Positions 1 through 9,990 of a DNA stretch of 64,000 nucleotides are shown piece after piece. The stretch lies in contig CM050450.1 of the NCBI GenBank assembly GCA_027563935.2, positions 5,997,957 to 6,061,956 of the forward strand, in the 5' to 3' direction. Source of the stretch: Costus lasius (lineage: Eukaryota; Streptophyta; Magnoliopsida; Zingiberales; Costaceae). The notes under the pieces were generated by a model. It was given only the letters and a program-made list of their open reading frames with translations. It made no database searches and was not told where the DNA came from. The number at the start of each line of letters is the position of its first letter. The first letter of the stretch is position 1. The translations under genes were made by a program, and so were the position numbers.

Positions 1-30
1 AAGAATTCAATGCTCTCTCGGTCTAGACTA

Positions 31-163
31 GTCATTTTTTTCTATGCCTCGTGCTCACCACGTGACTAGACGTGGAGAAGATAAAGTAAGTATTAAATTA
101 ATTTACTTTTATAATATAATTATCACGTGGTGAGCACGAGCACGAGGCATAGAGAAAAATGAC
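31..163. repeat. inverted repeat (about 35-bp arms) overlapping the RING ORF start
   Basis: The arm at 31-65 is the reverse complement, with few mismatches, of 123-163; the loop is about 57 bp. The right arm ends in ATGAC, which contains the ORF start codon at 159, so in RNA the start would be base-paired. The same structure exists in copy 2. Confidence 0.8.
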
Positions 164-695
164 AGATAATAGAAGAGTGAAGATAATTATCATTATGGCA
201 AATTCTCAACGTTCAATCTTCCTTACATCTACCTTAAATTTCTTCAATGTTGATCAATGGAGAATCACTATTTTAAGTATTATCAAACGTGTTAGTCAAA
301 TTATACGAATTGATGTATTCAGGTTTGAAGAACACTTTATCCACTTATTTGATCATGCAAGACAAGAATTTTTGGCTTCTCCCTCTCCTTCTGGGGTTGA
401 GATTGAGACAGAGGTTGAGGACTTTGAAATAAGTGATAGTGAGGAGGATAGTGATAATATCAACGATGAGCCGGAGCAATATATCGAAACAAACCAAGCA
501 CAAGAGTCACTTGAGTTTTTTATTATTGAAGAAGGAGGTAGAGCTGAAAACATGGAGTACGCAATATGCATAGAGAAGATGGAGCACGGAGCGCAAGTAT
601 GCTTAACACAATGCTCGCATATCTTCCATAGTAGCTGCTTGCGTAGTTGGCTACGGGTCAATTGTGTATGCCCATTATGTCAGCAATTGATTTAA
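159..695 (+). CDS. RING-H2 finger protein encoded inside hAT-type element (copy 1, first zinc ligand lost)
   Basis: An uninterrupted 178-codon frame inside a transposon. The N-terminal 100 residues are unfamiliar; residues about 85-115 are acidic and Asp/Glu/Ser-rich; the C-terminus (134-174) is a RING-H2 finger, the usual catalytic domain of E3 ubiquitin ligases that recruits an E2 through two zinc sites. In this copy residue 134, where the first Cys ligand belongs, is Tyr (codon TAC at 558-560); the other seven ligands C137, C152, H154, H157, C160, C171 and C174 remain. Loss of a zinc ligand should weaken or abolish folding, so the product may be inactive although the frame is open. Compared with the copy at 38871 it differs at about ten residues. 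There is no membrane segment or BED finger, and nothing resembling a hAT transposase. Whether it is expressed is unknown. Confidence 0.6.
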   Translation: MTDNRRVKIIIIMANSQRSIFLTSTLNFFNVDQWRITILSIIKRVSQIIRIDVFRFEEHFIHLFDHARQEFLASPSPSGVEIETEVEDFEISDSEEDSDNINDEPEQYIETNQAQESLEFFIIEEGGRAENMEYAICIEKMEHGAQVCLTQCSHIFHSSCLRSWLRVNCVCPLCQQLI

Positions 696-1225
696 GCTTA
701 AATGTATAATTTATGAATATGAAATTTAATCGAGTTGGTTTTAACTTTAGTCATGTGTTGTTAGTATTATTAATAAATAAATTAATATTAATTTAATAAA
801 ATATATTAAAATTAAAATTATATATGTTTAAAATACAATAATTAATTAAATATTTTTTTAAAAAAATTATGCAAAATACATAATTCTCAATTTCTTATTT
901 TATTAATATTTTATTTATTTTAATGAAGCGGGCCAAAGTCAGCCCATGGGCCAAATTCGGCCCGTGGGCCACATTCACGGCCTGTTGGGCCAACCATAGC
1001 CCGCGGGCCAGTTTTAGCCCGCGTGCCGGATCCGGGCCCGGCCAGAAGTTGAACCGTGCCTGGGCCGACACGCCAAAACGTGCCGCGGGCCGTACCGGGC
1101 CCAAGTATTTTTCTGTCGTACCGTGCCCGGCACGGCACGGTTACAATCGGGCCGTGCCAGGCACGGCCCGCCAGGAGTCGGGCCTAGGTGGGCCCGGGCC
1201 CGGGCACGGCCCATGGCCACCTCTA

Positions 1226-2104
1226 GACATGAGTGGCAACATTAAATGGCATCAAGATTCACACTACAAGAGGAGCTTTTAGATACATGTATTGTATCTG
1301 CACAAACCCTGACGAAAATGATTAGGCAAGGTCCCTGCCTAAAAACTGCACCCGAAGAGTTATCCGATTTAAGGCTAGCAATTTGTATTTCATATATCAT
1401 AACGGGTTGTGTCATACTTACATGTGAAACGATGCTTGACACTTACACGACTCGTTTATGCATACAGGTCAATATACAAAACACAAACACGACCTACTTA
1501 TTTCATAAGTAACACAGCACACTATTAATAAATAGATTGTGTCACACTATGCTATAGGATATGATACAATATGTTATAATACAAATTATGTTATATAACA
1601 TGATATACAATTTAATGAGTCATAAATGGATTATATATATTACATGGGTTACACACGTTGACCCGCTAATACCCTATCAAATTTGATGAATTATAAACGG
1701 GCCAATATATTATACTTTACTCGCCCTAATCCGATTCCCTGTGTAAAAAAAATACAGCGAACAAGAAATATAACCATTAACAAATTAACAAATTACATAT
1801 TCAATTATTATAAAAGTTTAATATTCATAAATATTATAATCACTAGCAGTTGGCCGACTAAACCTGAGATAAATAAATCTAATCATCTCTAACTTCATTG
1901 CTATATTATATAAAATATACGTTAATTAATTTTGTAAAATTGATTAAATTAATAATATTTATAGTTCTTTACAATGAATTGAAACTTAAAATTTTAGAAG
2001 TTATTTAATTACCTAATGTATTAATGTAGTAAAGAATATTTAATATGTGATAATTAAGAGAACTCAAATGCAAAATATAACATGAATAATTCTGTAAAAC
2101 AACC
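1226..2104. other. intergenic, probable old repeat remnant
   Basis: No gene seen. About 1380-1730 contains scattered words such as CGGGTTGTGTC, ACGACTCGTTTATG and GACCCGC that recur in the repeat at about 56560-57110, suggesting an eroded member of the same family. From 1740 to 2104 the sequence is AT-rich without recognisable structure. Confidence 0.4.
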
Positions 2105-2109
2105 CCAAG

Positions 2110-3189
2110 TGTCAGGGCAGGTTTAGCCGGTCCGGCCCAAAGCCCATTGGGCCAGGTAACAGCCCAAGCCAACACTGCGATGGCCGAATTGAAGCTTGGC
2201 AGCAGCAGTCAACGCCCAAATTAGGGCGGTCAACATCCAGAAAATTGGAGCTTTCCGATTTGGACGCGGGAACAGAGTCGTCTTCCCCGCATGCTTCGAA
2301 GGCAGACGCAGCGAACGACTCGGAAACAAGAGGCGGCGCGGAAGGCTTAGGGCGTGACGAGGCTCGCGGCGCGGCGAGATCCTCGGACGAGCGACGCAGT
2401 CGCTAGGAGGCGGTGGCTTCCATCAATAAAAGGAGGAAGCAGCGAGCGATGGAGGGGATCGGCGCAACTCCACCATCAGAGAGCTTCATCGGGACTGAGA
2501 GCTTCAAAAGAGATCTGTAACCGGGATCAGCGGATCACCGGCGAGGGAAGGGAAGTGGGTGTCGTCCGGCAGGGGTTGGCGATGAAGATCAAAGGATTTT
2601 GTAAGCTTGCTTCGAGGTGAATAAAAGCTTTCTTTCTTCTCCATTGCTTCCCCTGTTCTTCCCTGTGTTCACGGTGAGCGGCCGCTGGACGAAGACTCCG
2701 AGGGCGGGCGGCTTTCCCTGTCTTCGCATCCATCCTCTCCGGCGACGACTGCGAACGCGAGCGCCGCGGAGAAGACGAACGCCGCGCGTTCGTTTTGAGG
2801 CAGAGTCAGCAATTCGAGCCGGTCAACGCTCGAATCAGAGATTGATTTCGAACGAAAATTGGGAGGTGACGCAAGCTTACGTCAATAGAACTCGATTCGG
2901 CGAGCGGCGCGGCGCGGGACGAAATCGGAGGGCTGACATCAGCACTACGTCAGCAAGGCATGAAATTGGGATTTGGTGAAAATTAATAGTTGACCAGTAA
3001 GGTAATTTGATTTAGGGTTCTGAGTGACCTTGTAATTTAGGGATACAAATTTTTCAGGGATTAGAGTTTCTGATTCGAGCGAGGTTTTGTCCAGAAACCC
3101 TAGAGAGCGTTGCGTTCCGAGGTTCCACCGGATAGTCCTGAGACAGCGGATAAGCGCTGTTTTTAGGCCGATCCGACCGGGGCGTGACA
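2110..3189 (+). repeat. 5' LTR
   Basis: Starts TGTCAGGGC and ends GCGTGACA, just before the primer-binding site. Positions 2230-3189 are repeated at 3863-4845. It contains a GC-rich section (about 2270-2910) and an AT-richer 3' third. Confidence 0.85.
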
Positions 3190-3192
3190 ACA

Positions 3193-3204
3193 GGTATCAG
3201 AGCT
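3193..3204 (+). promoter_or_regulatory. retrotransposon primer-binding site (initiator tRNA-Met type)
   Basis: GGTATCAGAGCT lies three bases after the 5' LTR terminus and matches the site complementary to the 3' end of initiator tRNA-Met used by many plant LTR elements. Confidence 0.8.
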
Positions 3205-3351
3205 GGTTAACGTGTTACAGCAAACACGGCTGCTTCACCCTCGAAAGTGAAGAAGGGCTTGAAGTTTCAGAAGATCACCCACACCACCAAAGGAGCATCA
3301 GAGGACGCCTGGCCCAAAGGTAAAGCCAAGGAGACGGCTAAACCTGAGAAG

Positions 3352-4062
3352 ATGGTGAACCAAGGTGAACGCATTGCGGAGATCGAGCAAGCGCTCGGTA
3401 TGACGGGTGATAGGGACACAGCGGTGTTCCCCCAGATGGAGAGACTTCAGAGGATTGTGGAGCAACAGAGGTTGCAAATTGAGAATTTGCAACAGGCCCT
3501 AGAGAGTCTGCTCGACCTGCCAGAGCAGATGGTCAAGATGCGTGAGAAACAACAAGCAGGGATGGCACACATGCAGCAAACTATAGACAGTCTGAACCAT
3601 CTACCAGGAGAGATGGCATGCATAAAAGAGGACACGCAAGCAGAGATTAAGGTGCTGCGCTTAGCCCTAGCGCAAGCATCGCGGTTGGCAACGACGGCGG
3701 AGCAGGAGGCTCCCAAGCCGAAGGTACGAGTACCTGAGCCAGCGATGTTCGGGGGGGCTCGATCATCTAGAGAGGTAGAAAATTTTATTTGGGATATGGA
3801 ACAATTGTTTTCTGCTAACTATGTTCCAGAAGAAGATCGGGTGTGGGTGTGCATCGCATACCTCAACATCCAGAAAATCGGAGCTTTCCGATTTGGACGC
3901 GGGAACAGAGTCGTCTTCCCCGCATGCTTCGGAGGCGGACGCAGCGAACGACTCAGAAACAAGAGGCGGCGCGGAAGGCTTAGGGCGTGGCGAGGCTCGG
4001 GGCGCGGCGAGATCCTCGGACGAGCGACGCAGTCGCTAGGAGGCGGTGGCTTCCATCAATAA
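3352..4062 (+). pseudogene. truncated gag of Ty3/gypsy-like element, fused in frame to LTR sequence
   Basis: The frame is open from at least 3247; the first in-frame ATG is 3352. The N-terminal part is rich in Gln/Glu/Leu heptads (about 3360-3710), probably coiled coil. It is followed by a stretch with PEPAMFGGARSSREVENFIW and a following Tyr-Val-Pro-Glu-Glu-Asp-like sequence, which is typical of the start of the retrotransposon gag capsid region in plant gypsy elements. After about 3862 the reading enters 3' LTR sequence and continues as an Arg/Gly-rich tail until the stop at 4062. The tail is an accident of the deletion. Capsid C-terminus, zinc knuckle, protease, RT, RNase H and integrase are missing. 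Confidence 0.75.
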
Positions 4063-4845
4063 AAGGAGGAAGCAGCGAGCGATGGAGGGGATTGGCGCAA
4101 CTCCACCATCAGAGAGCTTCATCGGGACTGAGAGCTTCAAAAGAGATCTGTAACCGGGATCAGCGGATCACCGACGAGGGAGGGGAAGTGGGCGTCGTCC
4201 GGCAGGGGTCGGCGACGAAGATCAGAGGATTTTGTAAGCTTGCTTCGAGGTGAATAAAAGCTTTCTTTCTTCTCCATTGCTTCCCCTGTTCTTCCCTGTG
4301 TTCACGGTGAGCGGCCGCTGGACGACGACTCCAAGGGCGGACGAAAAGCGGGCGGCTTTCCCTGTCTTCACATCCATCCTCTCCGGCAACGACTGCGAAT
4401 GCGAGCGCCGCGGAGGCGTAGCGGAGAAGACGAACGCCGCGCGTTCGTTTCGAGGCAGAGTCAACAATTCGAGCCGGTCAACGCTCGAATCAGAGATTGA
4501 TTTCGAATGAAAATTGGGAGGCTAACGCAAGCTTACGTCAGCAGAACTCGATTCGGCGAGCGGCGCGGCGCGAGACGAAATCGGAGGGCTAACATCAGCA
4601 CTACGTCAGCAAGGCATGAAATTGGGATTTGGTCAAAATTAATAGTTGACCAGTAAGATAATTTGATTTAGGGTTCTGAGTGACCTTGTAATTTGGGGAT
4701 ACAAATTGTTCGGGGATTAGAGTTTCTGATTCGAGCGAGGTTTTGTCCGGAAACCCTAGAGAGCGTTGTGTTCCGGTGTTCCGCCGAATAGTCCTGAGAC
4801 AGCGGATAAGCGCTGTTTTTAGGCCGATCCGACCAAGGCGTGACA
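3863..4845 (+). repeat. 3' LTR, 5'-truncated
   Basis: About 983 bp matching 2230-3189 of the 5' LTR with substitutions and short indels. Its first ~120 bp were removed by the internal deletion. It ends TGACA at 4845 next to the duplicated target CCAAG. Confidence 0.85.
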
Positions 4846-4850
4846 CCAAG

Positions 4851-5300
4851 TAATTGTCTAAAATTTTCACTTTTACGTATAAACCCAAGCAGGAAGCACT
4901 AACTAGAAAAGAACAAACACTTTTTAGTTGGAGTAGCTGGCGGGAAAGGAGAGGAGCGACGCCGCCAGTGCAGGGAGAGGCACGAACGCACCGCCGTAGG
5001 ACGGTGGGAACACCGGCGGCGGCGCTGCTTCGGGCACGCCGTGGTGGTAGGCGAACGCTGCGGCGGCGGCCACGAGGCGCAGGCAATTTTCTTCATCTCC
5101 ATCATCCTCAATACGCCGTTGACCCTGCAGAGTCAAAAAATTGAATCCATCGTGGCCAACTCTTTGAGTTATTTTCAACGGCGCGCTGCCTTCTCTTTGG
5201 GAGCAGAGACGAGGGCGATTTTACAGACGCATCGGTGGATTGAATTTGTTCAATTTTTTTTCTTTTTGTAATTAGGTTCTGGAAATTATTGATGCGGCGG
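4851..5300. other. GC-rich island of unknown origin
   Basis: About 4930-5110 is GC-rich with open frames on both strands: an 84-codon minus-strand frame at 4924-5178 and a 96-codon plus-strand frame at 4854-5144. No recognisable domain, signal or splice pattern was found in either. It could be a remnant first exon or a captured fragment. Confidence 0.2.
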
Positions 5301-8300
5301 TGATGATCTTATCAGTTATTTAATTTCTAATTATTGCGCTATTAATTGATTGATTTCGTCTTTGGGAATAGATTTAAGATATTAGTTTTTTATCTCTCTC
5401 TCTGTTCTTAGTTGGGAATGACAAAATTTAGGAAAATTTAGATCAACCGGATAAATAAAATCAGACTAAACTGGAATTTTTAGCTTGGTTTGATTCAGTT
5501 TGAAAAAATCTATTTCGGTTTACCGTTCAACTATAAGGTTTAATATTGAACCGAGTATACTGAAATTTTAATAATTATTATAAATATTTGTGTTATAATA
5601 TTATTTTAAAAAATAATTATTTGATTTTTTATAAATTTGATTCGATTTTATTTTTTTAATGTTACATTTTGGTTTGGGTTGATCTAGTTGGGGTCGATCA
5701 GTTAGTGTTAAACCGATTGGATAGTCCTTCCAAAAATGCAAAATCATAATAATATATGAGATGACAAATAGTAACTACTAGGCCTTAATAAGACTATGGA
5801 AGATGCTTAAGGAATTGTATAGCAAATAACCCTAAGAGGATCCTTAATAACATCATTCTACTCTATACATATGCCAAGAGATTGAAAATTTGAATCAAAA
5901 ATAGTTTGAATATACTCAAATGCATTATTTTTATGCAAAAATTAATGAAATGTCATTGAGAATATAAGACTAATTTTTAAGAAGATAAAAAAACAAGTCA
6001 ACCAAGAGAAAAGTATATAAAATAATTCCATATAGAAGAAATAAAAGAAATAGAGTCACAACTATCTACTAGTGTTGGAAGAAAAAAAAAACTTAGCCTA
6101 TAAATTTCACACTACTTCAGAAATATATGTGATCTTAGTGGTAAGAGGATGCCTATCTTGCTTAGAGTATGAAAAGGTTCTTGCATAATAAGTACACATA
6201 ACAGACATTTTGTTCTAAGGGAGGACATGGTGATAAAGTCAACCAAACATCTTTGAGAATTTTGATAAATATAACAGTTGAGGTAATATTAGGTTGCATT
6301 TTTTTTTCTAATATAGATAAGTTAAGTAATGAAGACGGGAGTAGGGAGTAGGTCCTAAGACCTTGTTATCAACAACTACTAAGGTCCATAAGAATTGAAG
6401 ATAATATTAGGTTGCATGTTATTAAGAGAAAACACCATAATCAAAGTCAAAGTGCTTGTCATGTAGAAGAATCCTTGGAATTGGGAGGAGAGTCAAGAAG
6501 ATGTTCCTTTTCATGTGAAACAACAAAGCAATTAAGAGATTTATTCGAAAGGATATAGTTGATATCAATGAGTTTAACACAGGATTGAGGAGTGCCAGAA
6601 CTGAAGAGCTTTGCTAAAGTTCTTTATAAATGCATCTATAAACACTTTTATGAGTCATTCGGATGGCATGTAATCTCATCATATTGTGACAAACAATCTG
6701 AATTTGAAGAATAGTTTCAAACAGATCCATCTGAAAAATGTAATTTCAATTGGTGGTTATTAAGTTTTGCCTACCGATGTGTCATTTTAATGAGGATGTA
6801 CTATAAAGTTTCTGTAGATGATTGATTAGTTTTGCTTTGAAATGGAGCTGGATTTCTCATGGATAAGAAGATCGACCTCCACTGCCTGAAATGAAAGAGA
6901 ATTCAGAGGTGCATTTCTTATAGTGAAGTCACTGAAGTTAGCTAGTAAAGTAAGAATTTGATGAAATTGATCTCGAAGTTGAAGGTTACACAATAGGATG
7001 AAAAAAAAAGGCATTTTGACAATTGGAATTTCATGAAATGGAGCTGAATTCAGAGCTCTTGAGAAGAAAAGATGAGAAGCAAGGTGAAAAAGAACTGATC
7101 ATGAGTGTGAAGATTTCATTGTCAATGCCCTGGGCTCCAGTTTGATATTTTTGCAATGAAGTAAACATTAGGTACTCCTATCAACAAACATAAACCGGAA
7201 TTGGTGGAAATAATTCACCTTACTCCAGCTCATGTCCTTTAATGGAGTGGATGAAGCTCCTAATTAAGGGGAGATGCATCAATATATTCTTATATCTTGA
7301 TCTATTGCTACATTCAGATGCACATTAACTGATCAAGAATGTCAGCAATGGGTTATGTCAAGGGGGACAAATTAGTTTCACACTCATATCAATCATCTAA
7401 AAAGTTCTTGCAGTCCTCTTCTTATCACATTCAGGAAAGAGGTCTGCATTGAGGCTGTTAGGCCATGGAGGAGTATGGGAGCTCATTTAATACTGAGTGT
7501 GGCAGTCTCTTTCAGATAATGATTTCTTCAAGCCCCTCAGCCATGGATCTTCTACCTAGGTAGGAAGTTAATCCTGATGTGCTAGAAGATTAACCACATT
7601 AAGAATAAAAAAGGAGAATGAGCCTTTTCATCAACTAAAGAACAGACAGCACTGATTATGTAATGGCTTATTGGGAACTGTAGCTCTTTTTCACATTTAT
7701 ACCAAGCTAAATTCCTAGAGTGTAGATTCTTCAAAGCAAGAGAAACTGGGAAAGCTACTGCCCAGCCCATTCTCCCCTTGCTTAGGGTAGGAGAATTGAA
7801 GCAATGGTTAGTTATGGGCACAGATAAAGGGGTGAGTTCCATAGATTTGTGGGGTTATGGGCAGTGAAAACAAAAGTTGCTGTTTCATAAATGCTGTGTA
7901 GTTGAAGAATTCTAGGCGCTAGGTGTTCAAGGAAATGGAATAGCCTCTCTCCATGTGCTTTTATCTTTCTTGCTGTTTCCTTGCAATGAGGTAATGTGAC
8001 ACTCTTTAGGATGAAAACCTTCACATGGTAATAAAACTAGGGCCATGTAGTTTGTGTTTGATTATAGAAAGAAGCTGTAATCAGTATAGTCTGACCATAT
8101 TGGATGTCACTGATGCACAGCAGAATGAGAACCCTAGCCAAGGTGCTCATATTTTGAGTTAAAGGACAAACGGCTCTTGAATCACTCAGTGCATGAAATC
8201 TAAGCCCGATCTTGGCACTTGGAATCTAACTGGATGCAGGAATTAGTCAGCGATGATGATGATGCTTGCTGTTTCTGAATTCTGAACCACTCAGCAGTGT

Positions 8301-9990
8301 GCCAAACTTCTGAAAAACTAAACAAGATTACTTGATATTGGAAAGAAGAACAGTGATGATGCATTGTACAATGTCTAGTTTGTCTACTGAAACATCAGAA
8401 AAAGAAATCATTCTCCTTATTAATTGACTTGTTTGAATATCTTACTCAGACTTTAGATAAAATGAGATGCGCTCATCATGTCTTGCAGCAAGGAGACATT
8501 TTTCTTTCATCTACTGTTCATGCATGGATTGTTCATGAATCATTCCAAGGATGAGCAAGTCATTTGCATAAACAGCGTCTGATAATGATGGATTAGAAGC
8601 CTATTGGTGCTTGTCTTCAAACTTGATACACACAAAACAGAGATGCTTTTGACTTCATTAGTAGAGTAAAAGAAAAGGCACAGTTGCATTCAGCAATTCA
8701 GATATGTTCTTGAATTGGTTTAATTAGGGCTGAATCGATTACAGAGAACAGTTGCTGTTTATTTATTGATTCACTTGCCTTGCACAGGGCGAGGACACAA
8801 GGCAAAGTGAATGAATGGCTTCTGATACTGTACTTCAAATTCTGAGGAAGGGTTCAGAGTACGGAGCATACAGTAACTCTTAGCTGCACCTTATCGACCC
8901 TTCACTGGTCCACCTTAAAAGGAGATCATCATAAAGAAGAACCCCCTCCCTTTTCTTTATTTATTATTTTTTTTACTTTTACCCCCCTACAGTCTTCTCT
9001 TTTTTTACTCTCACATGAATCATTTCCACTCCGGCCCGTACCAGTGTAATGACTTTGACAGTGAGAGCTCATGTAAAAGCCAAGGCTGCTGTTTGACCAC
9101 CTATAGCCTGGACTAGTAGATAGCTAAATCTTTCTTTAAACTACCATGAGGCCTAAGTAATTCTGCGAGCCACCAGTTTTTGTTTGACTTACAGTCAATC
9201 TTACTCAAAGCTTTGACTTTTTTTCAGAAAGTAAAGATGCTTGCAATCTCTTGTGTAGTTAGTGAGATACCTGATTAACTTGCAGCGATGATTAATGAAA
9301 CTCCACTTCATTTGGAGCTCTTCTGAGATGAATTGACCATCTTGCAAGTGACTTTTTTTTTTCTTTACTTTATCACAAGAATCGGCGTCTTTTACTTTAA
9401 ATTTGGTGCTTTTGTGGAGATAAGACCCATCAACGCTTGTTCTCTACAATTCTGGGTGCCATTTTCCAGGCATTATTCCTTGATTTGATCTGAGAGGGAG
9501 AGAGAACACAGGAAGATGATGGCCATGAACGTCAAAGCTTGCCTTTTTCTCGTGGTCCTAAGAACAGAACAAAGAAAAAGGCAAGGAGAGAAGACGGTAG
9601 AAAATGTTCCTTTGTCATAACCTGCCCCCCTCCCCCCTCCCACTTTTGCCCCCTTCTCTTTGATCACATGCCCTTACTTTCTTCACCTTCAAGCCTCTAA
9701 ACCAAATCTTATTCCCCTTCTGAAAGAGACACAAATGAACACAGCTTGAAGAATCTCCAAAAACATCTCTTAGCTTTTCTCAAGATGTTGGTGGGGGGCA
9801 CACATGGCCGCCTTTTCAACCTAGGAATACATGGTTTCGAGGGTTTTTGTTCTCTTCTCGTTGTTTGCCTTGAACTTTATGACTTTTTCTCTTAAACTAA
9901 TTAAAATTTTTTTTAAGACATTTAATGCATGACTATTACTAGTCGTTACACACATAAATACGTTATCGACTTCTTTTTAATTATAATTAT
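5300..9990. other. long non-genic region
   Basis: No convincing coding exon is seen; all frames are short and unlike known proteins. About 5430-5720 has words of the CGGTTTAACCG type (GGTTTGATTCAGTTTG, TTCGGTTTACCG, AACCGATTGGA), common in old plant MITE-like repeats. The rest is AT-rich with homopolymer runs. Confidence 0.35.

Larger units (their letters stand above)
1..1225 (+). mobile_element. hAT-type element carrying a RING-H2 ORF, copy 1 (left end outside window)
   Basis: The sequence from base 1 matches the complete element at 38211-39956 almost base for base; base 1 corresponds to 38713, so about 500 bp of the left end lie outside the window. The right end is the terminal repeat GGCCATGGCCACCTCTA-like sequence finishing at 1225, preceded by a GC-rich subterminal block (about 922-1225) built of repeated GGCCCG/GGCACGGC words. 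The next 8 bases, GACATGAG, are the predicted target duplication but their left partner cannot be seen. The element holds the ORF at 159-695. An internal inverted repeat (31-65 with 123-163) precedes and overlaps the ORF start. Assignment to hAT rests on the other copy's 8-bp duplication and short TAGAGGT-type termini. Confidence 0.85.
2110..4845 (+). mobile_element. Ty3/gypsy-like LTR retrotransposon, internally deleted
   Basis: The element is bounded by TGTCA at 2110 and TGACA at 4845 and flanked by a perfect 5-bp target duplication CCAAG (2105-2109 and 4846-4850). The 5' LTR (2110-3189, 1080 bp) is followed by a primer-binding site GGTATCAGAGCT. Only the start of gag remains; the sequence then jumps at about 3863-3867 into the LTR sequence corresponding to position 2230 of the 5' copy. 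The first ~120 bp of the 3' LTR, the polypurine tract, the rest of gag and all of pol are therefore absent. The LTRs differ by scattered substitutions and small indels, including an insertion near 4340, so insertion is not very recent. It cannot move on its own. Confidence 0.85.

Noticed and set aside
3987..4253. 88-codon frame repeated at 2354-2620
   Set aside because: Both lie inside the LTRs of the same retrotransposon and are repeated because the LTRs are.
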